Source: Cellulomonas phragmiteti (GTDB lineage Bacteria > Actinomycetota > Actinomycetes > Actinomycetales > Cellulomonadaceae). Taken from it: a stretch of 64,000 bases of DNA. Where the stretch lies: contig NZ_BONP01000008.1 of NCBI RefSeq assembly GCF_016862775.1, positions 62,001 through 126,000 of the forward strand, written 5' to 3'. The position numbers and the translations under genes were made by a program. Positions within the stretch are counted from its first letter, which is position 1. Each line of letters starts with the position of its first letter. Below the pieces are notes generated by a model. The model was not told the DNA's origin. It saw nothing but the letters and a program-made list of their open reading frames with translations, and searched no databases. Positions 33,791 through 43,319 of the stretch are shown one piece after another.

Positions 33791-36535
33791 TCAGGAGTCG
33801 CCGCCCGTGTTGCCGGAGGTGCCGGCCGAGACGTCGTGCAGGCGGTAGCGCTCGATCGCCTGCGCCGGCAGGGACGCGTCGACCTTGCCCTCCAGCACGA
33901 GCTGCTGCAGGACCCGGACCACCGTCGACGGCCCGTCGATCTTGAAGTGCCGGCGAGCGGCGGCGCGGGTGTCGGAGAACCCGAAGCCGTCCGCACCGAG
34001 GGTGGCGTAGCGGCCCGGCACCCAGGCGCGCACCTGGTCGGCGACGAGGTGGTCGTAGTCCGTCGTGGCGACGAACGGGCCCTCGGCGCCCTGCAGCTTC
34101 TGCGTGAGGTACGGCGTGCGGGGCTCGTCACCCGGGTGCAGGAACATGTGCTCCTCGGCGGCGAGCGCCTCGCGGCGCAGCTCGTTCCAGCTCGTCACGG
34201 ACCACACCGCGGCGCGGACGCCCCAGTCGTTCGCGAGCAGGTCACGGGCCTCGAGCGCCCACGGCACCGCGACGCCCGACGCGAGGACCTGGGCACGCGG
34301 CCCGTCACCCTCCGCCGGGGCGACGAGGTGGATGCCCTTGAGGATGCCCTCGACGTCCACACCCTCCGGCTCGGCCGGCTGCACCATCGGCTCGTTGTAG
34401 ACCGTGAGGTAGTAGATGACATCGCGGTCCCGGCCGTCGCCCTCGCCGAACATCCGCTCGATGCCGTCGCGCACGATGTGACGGATCTCGTACCCGTACG
34501 CCGGGTCGTAGTGCACGACGTGCGGCATCGTGCCCGCCAGCAGCGGGGAGTGCCCGTCGGCGTGCTGCAGGCCCTCGCCGGTGAGCGTCGTGCGGCCGGC
34601 CGTGGCGCCGATGAGGAACCCGCGCGCCATCTGGTCGCCCGCGGCCCAGAACTGGTCGCCGGTGCGCTGGAACCCGAACATCGAGTAGTAGAAGTAGAAC
34701 GGGATCAGCGGCTCGCCGTGCGTGGCGTACGAGGTGCCCACCGACTGGAACGCGGCCGCGGAGCCGGCCTCGTTGATGCCGGTGTGCATGATCTGCCCGG
34801 CCTCGGACTCCTTGTAGCTCAGCATGAGCTCGCGGTCCACGGCCATGTAGTTCTGGCCGTTGGTGTTGAAGATCTTCGCGCTGGGGAAGATCGAGTCCAG
34901 ACCGAACGTGCGTGCCTCGTCCGGGATGATCGGCACCAGGCGGTGCCCGAACTCCTTGTCCTTCACCAGGTCCTTGAACAGGCGCACGAGCGCCATGGTC
35001 GTGGCGACCTCCTGCGTGCCCGAGCCCTTGGCCAGGCCCTCGTAGACCTTGTCGCCCGGCAGCGTGAGCTTGGTGTGCTCGGTGCGCCGCTCGGGGACGA
35101 ACCCGCCGAGCTGGCGGCGCCGGTCCAGCATGTACCGGATGGCGTCGTCGTCGGGGCCCGGGTGGTAGTACGGCGGCAGGTACGGGTCGGCCTCGAGCTG
35201 CTCGTCGCTGATCGGGATGTGCAGCGAGTCGCGCAGCGTCTTGAGCTCGTCGATCTTGAGCTTCTTCATCTGGTGCGTCGCGTTGCGCCCGGCGAACCCG
35301 GAGCCCAGGCCGTAGCCCTTGATGGTGTGGGCGAGGATCACCGTGGGCTGCCCGGTGTGCTCACGCGCCGACTTGTAGGCCGCGTAGAGCTTGCGGTAGT
35401 CGTGCCCGCCGCGCTTGAGCGCCCAGATCTCGTCGTCCGTCATCTTCTCGACGAGCTGCTTGGTGCGCGGGTCGCGGCCGAAGAAGTGCTCGCGGATGAA
35501 CGCGCCGTTCTCGGCGCGGTACGTCTGGAAGTCCCCGTCGGGCGTGGTGTTCATCAGGTGGACCAGGGCACGGTCCTTGTCCGCGTTGAGCAGGGTGTCC
35601 CACTCGCGGCCCCAGATGACCTTGATGACGTTCCAGCCGGCGCCGCGGAACTGCGCCTCGAGCTCCTGGATGATCTTGCCGTTGCCGCGCACGGGACCGT
35701 CGAGCCGCTGCAGGTTGCAGTTGACGACGAACGTGAGGTTGTCCAGGCCCTGCTGGGCGGCGTGCTGCAGCATGCCGCGCGACTCCGGCTCGTCCATCTC
35801 GCCGTCGCCGAGGTACGCCCACACGTCCTGCTGGCTGGTGTCCTTGATCCCGCGGTTGTGCAGGTACTTGTTGGTCCACGCCTGGTAGATCGCCGAGGCC
35901 GGGCCCAGACCCATCGACACGGTGGGGAACTCCCACAGCTCGGGGGCCAGGCGCGGGTGCGGGTAGGACGGCAGGCCGCCGCCGGGGTGGGACAGCTCCT
36001 GACGGAACCCGTCGAGCTGGTGCTCCGACAGGCGGCCCTCGAGGAACCCGCGGGCGTAGACGCCGGGGGACGCGTGACCCTGGAAGTAGACCTGGTCACC
36101 GCCGCCGGGGTGGTCCTTGCCGCGGAAGAAGTGGTTGAGCCCCACCTCCGTGAGCGTCGCGACCGACGCGTAGGACGAGATGTGCCCGCCCACCGCCACG
36201 CCGGGTCGCTGCGCGCGGGTCACCATGACGGCCGCGTTCCAGCGGATCCACGAGCGGTACCGGCGCTCGAGGACCTCGTCGCCGGGGAAGTACGGCTCGT
36301 TGTGCACGGCGATCGTGTTCACGTACGGCGTGTTGAGGGACGCCGGGATGGCGACGTTGCGCTCCCGGGCGTGCCGCAGCAGGCTCATGAGGACGTAGCG
36401 GGCACGCGGGCCGCCCTTGTCCCCGATCAGCCCGTCGAGGGACTCGAGCCACTCACCGGTCTCCTCCGGGTCGATGTCGGGGACCTGGCTGAGCAGGCCG
36501 CCGATGAGCGGGCCCGTCTCGTCGATGGAAGCCAC
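33791..36535 (-). CDS. aceE: pyruvate dehydrogenase E1 component, homodimeric
   Basis: AceE decarboxylates pyruvate with thiamine diphosphate and passes the acetyl group to lipoyl-E2. It has 914 residues, the usual length for the homodimeric type. The ThDP motif runs from [12 protein letters not shown] near residue 250 to [11 protein letters not shown] near 280, and the transketolase-like core and C-terminal domain are complete. The GTG at 36535 has AAGGAG 5 bases upstream. It is divergent from DUF3052-ahpE, a conserved actinobacterial neighbourhood. The lipoate genes lipA and lipB further right serve its partner E2. Confidence 0.97.
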   Translation of the reverse strand: MASIDETGPLIGGLLSQVPDIDPEETGEWLESLDGLIGDKGGPRARYVLMSLLRHARERNVAIPASLNTPYVNTIAVHNEPYFPGDEVLERRYRSWIRWNAAVMVTRAQRPGVAVGGHISSYASVATLTEVGLNHFFRGKDHPGGGDQVYFQGHASPGVYARGFLEGRLSEHQLDGFRQELSHPGGGLPSYPHPRLAPELWEFPTVSMGLGPASAIYQAWTNKYLHNRGIKDTSQQDVWAYLGDGEMDEPESRGMLQHAAQQGLDNLTFVVNCNLQRLDGPVRGNGKIIQELEAQFRGAGWNVIKVIWGREWDTLLNADKDRALVHLMNTTPDGDFQTYRAENGAFIREHFFGRDPRTKQLVEKMTDDEIWALKRGGHDYRKLYAAYKSAREHTGQPTVILAHTIKGYGLGSGFAGRNATHQMKKLKIDELKTLRDSLHIPISDEQLEADPYLPPYYHPGPDDDAIRYMLDRRRQLGGFVPERRTEHTKLTLPGDKVYEGLAKGSGTQEVATTMALVRLFKDLVKDKEFGHRLVPIIPDEARTFGLDSIFPSAKIFNTNGQNYMAVDRELMLSYKESEAGQIMHTGINEAGSAAAFQSVGTSYATHGEPLIPFYFYYSMFGFQRTGDQFWAAGDQMARGFLIGATAGRTTLTGEGLQHADGHSPLLAGTMPHVVHYDPAYGYEIRHIVRDGIERMFGEGDGRDRDVIYYLTVYNEPMVQPAEPEGVDVEGILKGIHLVAPAEGDGPRAQVLASGVAVPWALEARDLLANDWGVRAAVWSVTSWNELRREALAAEEHMFLHPGDEPRTPYLTQKLQGAEGPFVATTDYDHLVADQVRAWVPGRYATLGADGFGFSDTRAAARRHFKIDGPSTVVRVLQQLVLEGKVDASLPAQAIERYRLHDVSAGTSGNTGGDS

Positions 36536-36837
36536 CGGTGCTCCTTCGCGTCTCGTGCGCGCCCGGCGCCTCGTGGCGCCACAGCACGCTCCAGTGCCTG
36601 CACCCGGCGACCCGCGCGTGGCGCGCGGGTGCGGTTGCGGGTAGTGGGACCATTCTCCGTCCGTCCGGCCCCGAAAGTCACACGGGGGACCCGGATGCGG
36701 GGCGTGACGTCCGTGACACGCCCGGCGGACGCCCTCTTGCCAGCGCTGCCCCGGCTGCGGTGGGCTAACGTGTGGCGACATCGACAGGTGGGTCCGCGGA
36801 CAGTGCGGCGCACCGGGGGAGAAGGGAACGGGCCGAC
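36536..36837. other. divergent promoter region aceE / DUF3052 gene
   Basis: This 302-base region separates two divergent starts. On the minus strand GAGAAT near 36651-36656 may be the aceE -10, with a GTGACT -35 about 18 bases upstream; this would leave a leader of about 110 bases. GC-rich inverted repeats (CGCGCGTGG/CGCGCG near 36612-36630) fall inside that leader. On the plus strand TAACGT near 36766 may serve the DUF3052 gene. I see no gene or known riboswitch here. Confidence 0.4.
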
Positions 36838-37260
36838 GTGTCATCCACCGCGGACGACTCCGCGACGCAGGCGGTCGCCCGCCTCGGCTTCACAGCCGGG
36901 CAGGTGATCCAGGAGCTCAACTACGACGACGACGTCGACGCCGACGTCCGTGCGGGGATCGAGGCCGTGACGGGCAACGAGCTCGTCGACGAGGACTACG
37001 ACGACGTCACCGACGGGGCGGTCATCTGGTTCCGGGAGGACGACGGGGACCTCACCGACGCGCTGGTGGACGCGACGAGCGTGCTCGAGGACAGCGGACC
37101 GATCTGGGTGTTCTCGCCGAAGGCGGGTCGCGCGGGCCACGTGTCGCACTCGGACATCGAGGAGGCGGCGACCACCTCGGGCCTGCACGCGATGTCGACG
37201 TTCGCCATCGGCCCGGACTGGTCGGCGACGAGGCTGTCCACGCGCGGTCGCGGCAAGTGA
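36838..37260 (+). CDS. DUF3052 protein
   Basis: This acidic 140-residue protein belongs to the DUF3052 family found beside aceE in mycobacteria and many other actinobacteria. Characteristic segments are [37 protein letters not shown] and [20 protein letters not shown]. The function is unknown. The GTG at 36838 has a GAAGGGA-like purine tract upstream. Its stop overlaps the ahpE start (GTGA), so the two proteins are probably co-produced. Confidence 0.9.
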   Translation: MSSTADDSATQAVARLGFTAGQVIQELNYDDDVDADVRAGIEAVTGNELVDEDYDDVTDGAVIWFREDDGDLTDALVDATSVLEDSGPIWVFSPKAGRAGHVSHSDIEEAATTSGLHAMSTFAIGPDWSATRLSTRGRGK

Positions 37261-37730
37261 GCGGTGCGAGCGTCCCGGTCGTCGGGGCGCCCGCACCCGG
37301 ACTGACGCTCCCCGACACGCACGGCACGCCCGTGGCGCTCTCCGCGCTGCGCGGCGCCCCGGTGGCCGTCGTGTTCTTCCCGTTCGCCTTCTCCGGCATC
37401 TGCACCGGTGAGCTGTGCGAGCTGCGCGACAACGTCGCCGCCTTCGACGAGGTGGGCGTGCGACTGCTCGCGGTGTCCTGCGACCCGATGTTCACCCTGC
37501 GGGCGTGGGCCGAGCAGGAGGGCTTCCCCTTCGACCTGCTCTCCGACTTCTGGCCCCACGGCGCCGCGGCCCGCGCCTACGGGGTGTTCGACGAGTCCAC
37601 CGGGCACGCGCTGCGCGGCTCGTTCCTCGTCGACGCCGACGGCGTGCTGCGCTGGAGCGTCGTGAACCCCCGGGGGCAGGCGCGACCGTTGTCGGCGTAC
37701 CGCGCGGCGTTGGCGGAGCTGTCGGCCTGA
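37257..37730 (+). CDS. ahpE: peroxiredoxin, AhpE type
   Basis: This thioredoxin-fold peroxidase of 157 residues reduces hydrogen peroxide and organic peroxides. The peroxidatic Cys49 lies in FAFSGICTGELCEL; a second cysteine, Cys54, follows 5 residues later. The size, the motif and the position next to DUF3052 and aceE match the AhpE group of M. tuberculosis, which is a one-cysteine enzyme recycled by mycoredoxin or mycothiol. The gene overlaps the preceding stop. Immediately downstream the base composition changes, marking the edge of an inserted islet. Confidence 0.92.
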   Translation: MSGASVPVVGAPAPGLTLPDTHGTPVALSALRGAPVAVVFFPFAFSGICTGELCELRDNVAAFDEVGVRLLAVSCDPMFTLRAWAEQEGFPFDLLSDFWPHGAAARAYGVFDESTGHALRGSFLVDADGVLRWSVVNPRGQARPLSAYRAALAELSA

Positions 37731-37872
37731 CGCGTGGGTGGACCTCCATGACCGCGGCGAGCTGCACGAAGCTCGCAGCTCATGCCAGTCAGGCGGGCGC
37801 GGCAGCTCTGCCGCTGGTACTTGCATCGGGAGGGTGCTGGGGCCTCTGTGGCGGGGATCGGGATCTCTTGGT

Positions 37873-38397
37873 CTACCGATGCGACAGCAGCTCGAGGGCG
37901 ATGACGGCCACCGCGAGGATGCTCTCGGCGGCGAGGATGGCGATTCGCTGGGCGCGGGGAACCGAGAGCCTGCGGACAGCGAGGAGCCCGACCGCAGCAA
38001 GAGTAGCGATGGTGACCAGCATGGCAGCGAGCAGGCCGGTCGCTGTGTCGTAGAGGCCGACCCAGGCGAGCGTGAGGCAGGCCAGAGGGGGAACGGCGAC
38101 AGCTCCCGCGCCGAGGGTGCCGGCGATCATGTGCCGGTGTTCGCTGACTGCGGGGAGGCGGGCGTGGATGACCATGTGGCTGAGGAGGTCTGCGACGTAG
38201 ACCGCACAGATGGTCGCTGTGACCGTGATGGCGAGGGTGCCGAGGGCGAGGCTCGCGGCCGGATGCTGGTCGTGAGCGCGCAGCGCGATGATGACGGCGA
38301 GGGCTGTGAAGGTGACGTAGATGCGCTCCTTCAGCGCCGATGCTCGGTGCGTCCGCGTCGCCGCTTCGCTGTCGGCGTCAGAGCGAGGAGTGGTCAT
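37873..38397 (-). CDS. integral membrane protein of the TetR/ABC islet
   Basis: This 174-residue protein has about four hydrophobic helices (YVTFTALAVIIALRA, LALGTLAITVTATICAVYVA, MIAGTLGAGAVAVPPLACLT, LLAAMLVTIATLAAVGLLAV, ILAAESILAVAVIALELL). I do not recognise a family. The ATG at 38397 overlaps the end of tetR by 20 bases, so both are probably made from one transcript started in the divergent operator region. The function may relate to the exporter substrate. Confidence 0.75.
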   Translation of the reverse strand: MTTPRSDADSEAATRTHRASALKERIYVTFTALAVIIALRAHDQHPAASLALGTLAITVTATICAVYVADLLSHMVIHARLPAVSEHRHMIAGTLGAGAVAVPPLACLTLAWVGLYDTATGLLAAMLVTIATLAAVGLLAVRRLSVPRAQRIAILAAESILAVAVIALELLSHR

Positions 38398-39052
38398 CAG
38401 CAGCTGCTTCTCGGGATGCGTAGGCGCGCATGAACACACGGGCGCCGTCAGACATCACGTGGCGAATGTGTTCGGCGTCGGCGCGTCTGCGGAGGGGCTC
38501 GTTGAGGACCCGGAGCGTCGTGAGGGCGTGGAAGTGGTCGGCAGCGAGTGTGGGGTCGTCGACGTCGAGCAGGCCGATGCTGGCGAAGTGCGCGAAGCGC
38601 TCGGCCAACGCCTGCGTATGAGCCTCGCCCAGGGGATGGTCCTCGAGTTCGGGAAGGAGCGACTCGTTCTCGGCGATCAGCTTGACCGCGGCCGCATAGT
38701 TGGACGACACGAGCAAGGAGCCGCCGAGGTCGGTCGCGAAGTCGGTCACGGCCCGCTCCAGCTCGACCTCGTCGTCGACCGCGACCACACCGGACAGATG
38801 CCGCTCGACGAGGTCGCGGAGCGTCCCCAGTGCCGCTTCGCCCGCGTCCTCGATGACGCCGAGCAACAACCGCCGCTTGTCGCCGTAGTAGTCGTAGACG
38901 GTCCGCTTCGACACTTCTGCCCGAGCGGCGATGGCATCCATGCTGGTGCGCTCGACCCCGGTCTGGACGAACAGTTCACGCGCCGCAGCGAGGATCGCGG
39001 CGCGCTTCTGCGCCTGCCCCTGCCGCACCGGCTTGTGCGTTGCCTCCGTCAT
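38378..39052 (-). CDS. TetR-family repressor
   Basis: This 224-residue protein has an N-terminal TetR helix-turn-helix (AILAAARELFVQTGVERTSM, IAARAEVSKRTVYDYYGDKR) at residues 18-62 and a TetR_C-like ligand domain. The ATG at 39052 has AGGAGG 8 bases upstream. It is divergent from an ABC exporter, with two perfect palindromes between them, so it very likely represses both directions until it binds a ligand, perhaps a compound exported by the pump. Confidence 0.92.
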   Translation of the reverse strand: MTEATHKPVRQGQAQKRAAILAAARELFVQTGVERTSMDAIAARAEVSKRTVYDYYGDKRRLLLGVIEDAGEAALGTLRDLVERHLSGVVAVDDEVELERAVTDFATDLGGSLLVSSNYAAAVKLIAENESLLPELEDHPLGEAHTQALAERFAHFASIGLLDVDDPTLAADHFHALTTLRVLNEPLRRRADAEHIRHVMSDGARVFMRAYASREAAADDHSSL

Positions 39053-39084
39053 GCCTCGTCCTCCTGAAACTCGCGAGCCGATCG

Positions 39085-39123
39085 TACACCGAACGGTGTA
39101 GCACTACACGGTACCGTGTAGTG
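39085..39123. promoter_or_regulatory. two TetR operators in divergent promoter
   Basis: One operator is TACACCG-AA-CGGTGTA at 39085-39100. The other is a perfect 22-bp palindrome at 39102-39123 with half-site CACTACACGGT. They share the core TACAC-n-G/C-n-GTGTA and their centres are 20 bp apart, about two helical turns. The second ends with TAGTGT (39119-39124), the likely -10 of the ABC gene, 6 bases before its ATG. Binding would block both promoters. Confidence 0.85.
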
Positions 39124-39130
39124 TCGTCAC

Positions 39131-40054
39131 ATGCGAACGTCCACTCCGGCTTCCCTCCACGCCCATGCACTCGTCAAGCGCTACGGCGACATCACCGCCG
39201 TGGATGGCCTCTCGTTCCAGGTCAAGCCGGGCATCGTGACCGGCTTCCTCGGTCCGAACGGTGCTGGGAAGTCCACCACCCTGCGGATGTTCCTCGGCTT
39301 GGACAAGCCGACCAGCGGCGCGGCGACGGTGGACGGACACCGACTGGCGGAACTGCCTCAGCCCATGCGCGTGGTCGGCGCGATGCTCGACGCACGCGCG
39401 GTACATCCACGGCGCACGGCAGCCGCTCACCTCGCGGCCGTCGCTCGCGCCGGGGGCGTGCCGCGAAGCCGGGTCGCCGAGACGCTGGAACTCGTCGGCC
39501 TGGCAGACGACGGGAGTCGCCCGGCCGGTGACTTCTCCCTCGGGATGAAGCAGCGGCTCGGCATCGCGACTGCTCTGATCGGCGACCCCGGCATCGTCAT
39601 CTTCGACGAACCGCTCAACGGCCTCGACCCCGAGGGCATCCGCTGGGCGCGTTCACTCATGCGCGACCTGGCGGCAGAAGGTCGCACGGTGTTGTTCTCC
39701 AGCCACCTGATGGGCGAGATGGAACTGACCGCCGACCACCTCATCGTGATCCACCACGGACGGCTCCTGGCCGACCAGTCCTTGAAGGCGTTCATCGCCG
39801 CCTACACGAGCGAGCACGTCCGCGCCCGCACGCCCGACCGGGACGGGCTGCGCGACGCGCTCTCGCGCGCCGGGCTCACCGCCACCTCAGACGCGCAACC
39901 CGCTGATGTGCTCACCATCCCCGACGCGACGACCGATCGCGTCGGCCACATCGCCGCCACCTCCGCGATCGAGCTGTCCGAGCTCACGCTCGTTCGGGAC
40001 TCCCTCGAAGACGCCTTCCTGACCATGACCGCCACCGAGCACGAGGCTGCCTGA
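39131..40054 (+). CDS. ABC transporter ATP-binding protein (drug/peptide exporter type)
   Basis: This 307-residue ATPase has Walker A GPNGAGKS at residues 41-48, the signature FSLGMKQRLG near 137, and Walker B IVIFDEPLNGLDPEG near 156. It resembles exporters of the ABC-2 type (DrrA/BcrA-like) that move lantibiotics or drugs. The ATG at 39131 has no Shine-Dalgarno but TAGTGT 6 bases upstream. It is followed after one base by the permease gene. Confidence 0.9.
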   Translation: MRTSTPASLHAHALVKRYGDITAVDGLSFQVKPGIVTGFLGPNGAGKSTTLRMFLGLDKPTSGAATVDGHRLAELPQPMRVVGAMLDARAVHPRRTAAAHLAAVARAGGVPRSRVAETLELVGLADDGSRPAGDFSLGMKQRLGIATALIGDPGIVIFDEPLNGLDPEGIRWARSLMRDLAAEGRTVLFSSHLMGEMELTADHLIVIHHGRLLADQSLKAFIAAYTSEHVRARTPDRDGLRDALSRAGLTATSDAQPADVLTIPDATTDRVGHIAATSAIELSELTLVRDSLEDAFLTMTATEHEAA

Positions 40055-40055
40055 C

Positions 40056-40811
40056 ATGAACCTTCTCGCCTCCGAGTGGATCAAGACCCGCAGCGTCCTC
40101 AGCACGTGGATCATCGCGATAGCCGCCGTCGTGGTCACGGTGATGGTCAGCGTCCTCGGCATCAGCGGTCTGATGGCCGATTGGCAGGCTGATCTGCCTG
40201 CCGATTTCGACCCCACCGGCAACAGCTTCAAAGGCATCCTCGTCGGCCAGATCCTCGTCGCCACCCTCGGCGCACAGGCCATCACCAGCGAGTTCGCCAC
40301 CGGACAGATCATCACCAGCCTGACCATCGCCCCCAAGCGCGGAGCGCTCCTGGCGGCCAAGCTGGCCATCGCTGCGCTCGTCGCCCTCGCCACCGCCGTC
40401 GTCATCGTGGGATGCAGCTTCGCCGCAAGCCAGGTAGCGCTCGCCGCCGCCGGACTGCCGACCGCGAGTCTCGCCGACCCCGGCACCATCCGGGCGACCC
40501 TCTGCGCGGTCGCCTACCTCGTCCTCACCGCTGTCCTCGGCCTCGCGTTCGGCACCATCACGCGCAGTTCCTCCGGGGCGCTCGCGATCATCGTCACTGT
40601 CGGACTGCTCGTTCCCGCTCTCGCGCCGGGCATGCCGGGAATCCTCGGCGACGTTGCCGGCACCTACTGGCCCACCACCGCCGGGCAGACCTCGTACACC
40701 ATCACCGGAGCCGGTCCATTCCCGCCCCTGCTGGGACTCGGCATCATGGCGGTCTTCACCCTCTGGATGGCGCTCGCTGCCCATCTCACGCTGAAGACAC
40801 GTGACGCATGA
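40056..40811 (+). CDS. ABC-2 type transporter permease
   Basis: This 251-residue permease has about six helices, including IIAIAAVVVTVMVSVLGI, VALATAVVIVGCSFAASQ and PLLGLGIMAVFTLWMALA, and an ABC-2 pattern (QAITSEFATGQIITSLTIAP). It forms the membrane part of the exporter with the upstream ATPase. The two genes are only one base apart. The substrate is unknown; resistance or secretion of a small molecule is plausible. Confidence 0.88.
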   Translation: MNLLASEWIKTRSVLSTWIIAIAAVVVTVMVSVLGISGLMADWQADLPADFDPTGNSFKGILVGQILVATLGAQAITSEFATGQIITSLTIAPKRGALLAAKLAIAALVALATAVVIVGCSFAASQVALAAAGLPTASLADPGTIRATLCAVAYLVLTAVLGLAFGTITRSSSGALAIIVTVGLLVPALAPGMPGILGDVAGTYWPTTAGQTSYTITGAGPFPPLLGLGIMAVFTLWMALAAHLTLKTRDA

Positions 40812-40910
40812 CCACACATACCTACGACCTGTGCCATGTGTCTGTCGACCCAGCACGGAATCTGGAACTCGAACCGGTGATGTCGTTGGGTGTGGACAAC
40901 GATCCTCGGG

Positions 40911-40984
40911 TGGGCCCGGCCGGTCTCGAACCGGCGACCTCCGCGGTGTAAGCGCGGCGCTCTGACCAACTGAGCTACAGGCCC
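40911..40984 (-). tRNA. tRNA-Val (TAC)
   Basis: The 74 bases fold with acceptor GGGCCTG/CGGGCCC (one T-G wobble), D arm GCTC/GAGC, anticodon loop CTTACAC with anticodon TAC, and T arm GCCGG-TTCGAGA-CCGGC; discriminator A, no CCA. It lies at the right end of the TetR/ABC islet, whose last gene is 100 bases beyond its 3' end. Confidence 0.96.
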
Positions 40985-41085
40985 TTGCGGTCGGTCAGCC
41001 TACCGGGGTGGCTCGCGGCCGCGGCACCCGCAGGGCCGCGGTGTGCCGGGCGCCGACGGGCGCTCGCGTGCGTAGGCTGCGAGAC

Positions 41086-42135
41086 GTGCGAGCCACCCTC
41101 ATCCACGGTCCCGGTGACGTCCGCGTCGAGCAGGTGCCGGACCCCGTCCTGCACCGTCCCACGGACGCTGTCGTCCGGGTCGTAGCGACCTGCGTCTGCG
41201 GCTCCGACCTGTGGGGCTACCGCGGCGTGCGCCCCCCGCGGGAGCCGCAGCGCATCGGGCACGAGTTCGTGGGCGTCGTCGAGGAGGTCGGCGCCGACGT
41301 GCAGCGCGTGCGCGTCGGGGACTTCGTCGTGGCGCCCTTCTCGATCAGCGACGGCACGTGCGCGCACTGCCGCAACGGCGTGCACACGTCGTGCGCGCAG
41401 GGCGCCTGGTGGGGGTCGCCCGACCACGAGGGCATCGCCTCCGACGCCGCCCAGGGTGAGTACGTCCGCGTCCCGCTGGCCGACGGCACGCTCGTCGTGA
41501 CCCCCGAGCACCCCGACGCCGCCCTGCTGCCGCACGTCCTGACGCTCACCGACGTGCTCGGTACCGGGCACCACGCGGCACTGTCCGCGGGCGTGCACGC
41601 CGGGTCGAGCGTGGCGGTCGTCGGCGACGGCGCCGTGGGCCTGTGCGGCATCATCGCCGCGCGCCGGCTCGGCGCCGAGCGGATCGTCGCGATGTCCCGC
41701 AACCCCACGCGGCAGGCACTCGCGCGGCGGTTCGGCGCCACGGACGTCGTCGCCGAGCGCGGCGACGAGGGCGCCGCCGCCGTGGTCGACCTGCTCGGCG
41801 GGGTCGGTCCGGACGGCGTGCTCGAGTGCGTCGGCACGCGGGAGTCGATGGCGCAGGCGCTGGCCACCGTGCGCCCGGGCGGCCGCGTCGGGTTCGTCGG
41901 CGTGCCCGCCGGTGGCCCGGAGCTGCCCGTCCAGACGATGTTCTCGACGAACAAGGGTGTCGTCGGAGGCGTCGCTCCGGTGCGCGGGTACATCGAGGGC
42001 CTGCTGCCCGACGTGTGGGCCGGGGCCATCGAACCCGGCCTGGTGTTCGACCGGACCTTCGCGCTCGACGACATCGCCGACGCGTACCGCGCGATGGACG
42101 AGCGGACGTGCACGAAGGCGCTGGTCCTGCCGTGA
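41086..42135 (+). CDS. zinc-dependent alcohol dehydrogenase family protein
   Basis: This medium-chain dehydrogenase has 349 residues. The catalytic zinc site is indicated by CVCGSDLWGYRG (Cys near residue 38) and GHEFVGVVEEVG (His-Glu near 62). A structural-zinc-like segment GTCAHCRNGVHTSC has three cysteines rather than four. The Rossmann motif VVGDGAVGLCGIIAARRLGA is intact. The substrate is unknown. TAGGCT (41073-41078) lies 7 bases before GTG 41086, so it is probably leaderless and heads a four-gene operon. Confidence 0.9.
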   Translation: MRATLIHGPGDVRVEQVPDPVLHRPTDAVVRVVATCVCGSDLWGYRGVRPPREPQRIGHEFVGVVEEVGADVQRVRVGDFVVAPFSISDGTCAHCRNGVHTSCAQGAWWGSPDHEGIASDAAQGEYVRVPLADGTLVVTPEHPDAALLPHVLTLTDVLGTGHHAALSAGVHAGSSVAVVGDGAVGLCGIIAARRLGAERIVAMSRNPTRQALARRFGATDVVAERGDEGAAAVVDLLGGVGPDGVLECVGTRESMAQALATVRPGGRVGFVGVPAGGPELPVQTMFSTNKGVVGGVAPVRGYIEGLLPDVWAGAIEPGLVFDRTFALDDIADAYRAMDERTCTKALVLP

Positions 42136-43319
42136 CCGCGACCCTCGCCGACGTCGTCAGCGCCCTCGAGCGCCGCTACCCGCCCCGGACCGCCGAGTCG
42201 TGGGACCGCGTGGGACTGACGGCCGGCGACCCCGACGCGCCCGTGCACCGCGTGCTGTTCGCCGTCGACCCCGTGGCCGTCGTCGTCGACGAGGCCGTCG
42301 CGTGGGAGGCGGACCTGCTGGTCACGCACCACCCGCTGCTGCTGCGGCCCGTGCACTCCGTGGCCGCGACCACGTTCAAGGGGGCGCTGCTGCACCGGCT
42401 CGTGCGGGCCGGGTGCGGGCTCTACGCGGCGCACACCAACGCGGACGCCGCGCACGGTGGTGTCGCCGAGGCGCTCGCCGACGCCGTCGGCCTGCAGGGC
42501 ACCTCACCGCTGGTGCCCGCCGACGCGCCCGCGCTCGACAAGATCGTCGTCATGGTCCCGGTCGCCGGGGCCGAGGCACTGGTCGACGCGCTCGCCGCGG
42601 CGGGAGCCGGTGAGGTCGGGGACTACGCGCGCTGCGCGTGGACGACGACGGGCGAGGGCACCTTCACGCCGCAGCCGGGCGCGACTCCCGCCCTCGGTGA
42701 GGTCGGACGGCGCGAGAGCGTCGTGGAGGCACGCGTCGAGATGGTCGCGCCCCGCCACCTGCGCGGGCGGGTCGTCGCGGCGCTGCGGTCCGCGCACCCC
42801 TACGAGGAGCCGGCGTTCGACGTGCTCGAGCTCGCGGCGCTGCCCGGGTCGACCGGCCTGGGGCGCGTGGGCACGCTGCCGACGCCCGTGCCGCTGCGGG
42901 AGTTCGCCGCCGCGGTCGCCCGGGCCGTGCCCGCGTCGGCGCAGGGGGTGCGCTACGCGGGCGACCCCGACATGCCCGTGCGGCGCGTGGCGGTGCTCGG
43001 GGGGTCAGGGGACTCGTTGTTCGACGCCGTGCGAGCGGCCGACGTCGACGTGTACGTGACCGCCGACCTGCGGCACCACCCGGCCTCGGAGCAGCAGGAA
43101 CGTGCCGCCTTCGACGCCGGCGACGGTCCGCCGCGCCCCGCGCTGGTCGACCTCGCGCACTCCGCGTCCGAGTGGCTGTGGCTGCCGCGCGCCGCCGACG
43201 CGCTGCGCGCGGACCTGGCGGCCGTGGGCACTACGGTGGAGACCCGCGTCAGCACGCGGCGCACCGACCCGTGGACGGGTCACGTGCCGCAGACGTCCCC
43301 GCCGGAAGGAACCACGTGA
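42132..43319 (+). CDS. Nif3-like dinuclear metal center protein
   Basis: This 395-residue protein has the two NIF3 halves: DRVGLTAGDPD, LLVTHHPLLLRPVHSV and YAAHTNADAAHGGV at the N-terminus, an inserted PII-like domain in the middle, and VYVTADLRHHPASEQ plus VDLAHSASEWLWLP at the C-terminus, which supply metal ligands. In bacteria these act as GTP cyclohydrolase-like or metal-binding proteins of uncertain role. The GTG start overlaps the dehydrogenase stop (GTGA), and its stop overlaps the next start. Confidence 0.92.
   Translation: MTATLADVVSALERRYPPRTAESWDRVGLTAGDPDAPVHRVLFAVDPVAVVVDEAVAWEADLLVTHHPLLLRPVHSVAATTFKGALLHRLVRAGCGLYAAHTNADAAHGGVAEALADAVGLQGTSPLVPADAPALDKIVVMVPVAGAEALVDALAAAGAGEVGDYARCAWTTTGEGTFTPQPGATPALGEVGRRESVVEARVEMVAPRHLRGRVVAALRSAHPYEEPAFDVLELAALPGSTGLGRVGTLPTPVPLREFAAAVARAVPASAQGVRYAGDPDMPVRRVAVLGGSGDSLFDAVRAADVDVYVTADLRHHPASEQQERAAFDAGDGPPRPALVDLAHSASEWLWLPRAADALRADLAAVGTTVETRVSTRRTDPWTGHVPQTSPPEGTT

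Larger units (their letters stand above)
37731..40910. other. compositionally distinct islet next to tRNA-Val
   Basis: Between ahpE and tRNA-Val the DNA has visibly lower GC, more GAA, TTG and AAG codons and fewer third-position G/C than the flanks. It carries a membrane protein, a TetR repressor and a two-gene ABC exporter and nothing else. Its right end abuts the 3' end of tRNA-Val. No integrase, transposase or clear direct repeats were seen, so transfer is likely but the mechanism is unknown. The stretch 37731-37872 holds no gene that I can support. Confidence 0.55.

Noticed and set aside
33836..36907. Open reading frame of about 1000 codons on the plus strand opposite aceE
   Set aside because: Its product is a low-complexity Val/Arg/Leu/Gly-rich string with no domain, and the opposite strand encodes a complete AceE. 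Long antisense frames are expected at this GC content.
40868..40877. Attachment-site duplicate of the tRNA-Val 3' end
   Set aside because: Only 10 bases match, they come from the T-arm rather than the 3' terminus, and no matching copy was seen near 37731; kept only as a hint within the islet finding.
37731..40910. Prophage or integrative element
   Set aside because: Only four genes are present and none is an integrase, relaxase or phage structural gene; islet is the most that can be said.
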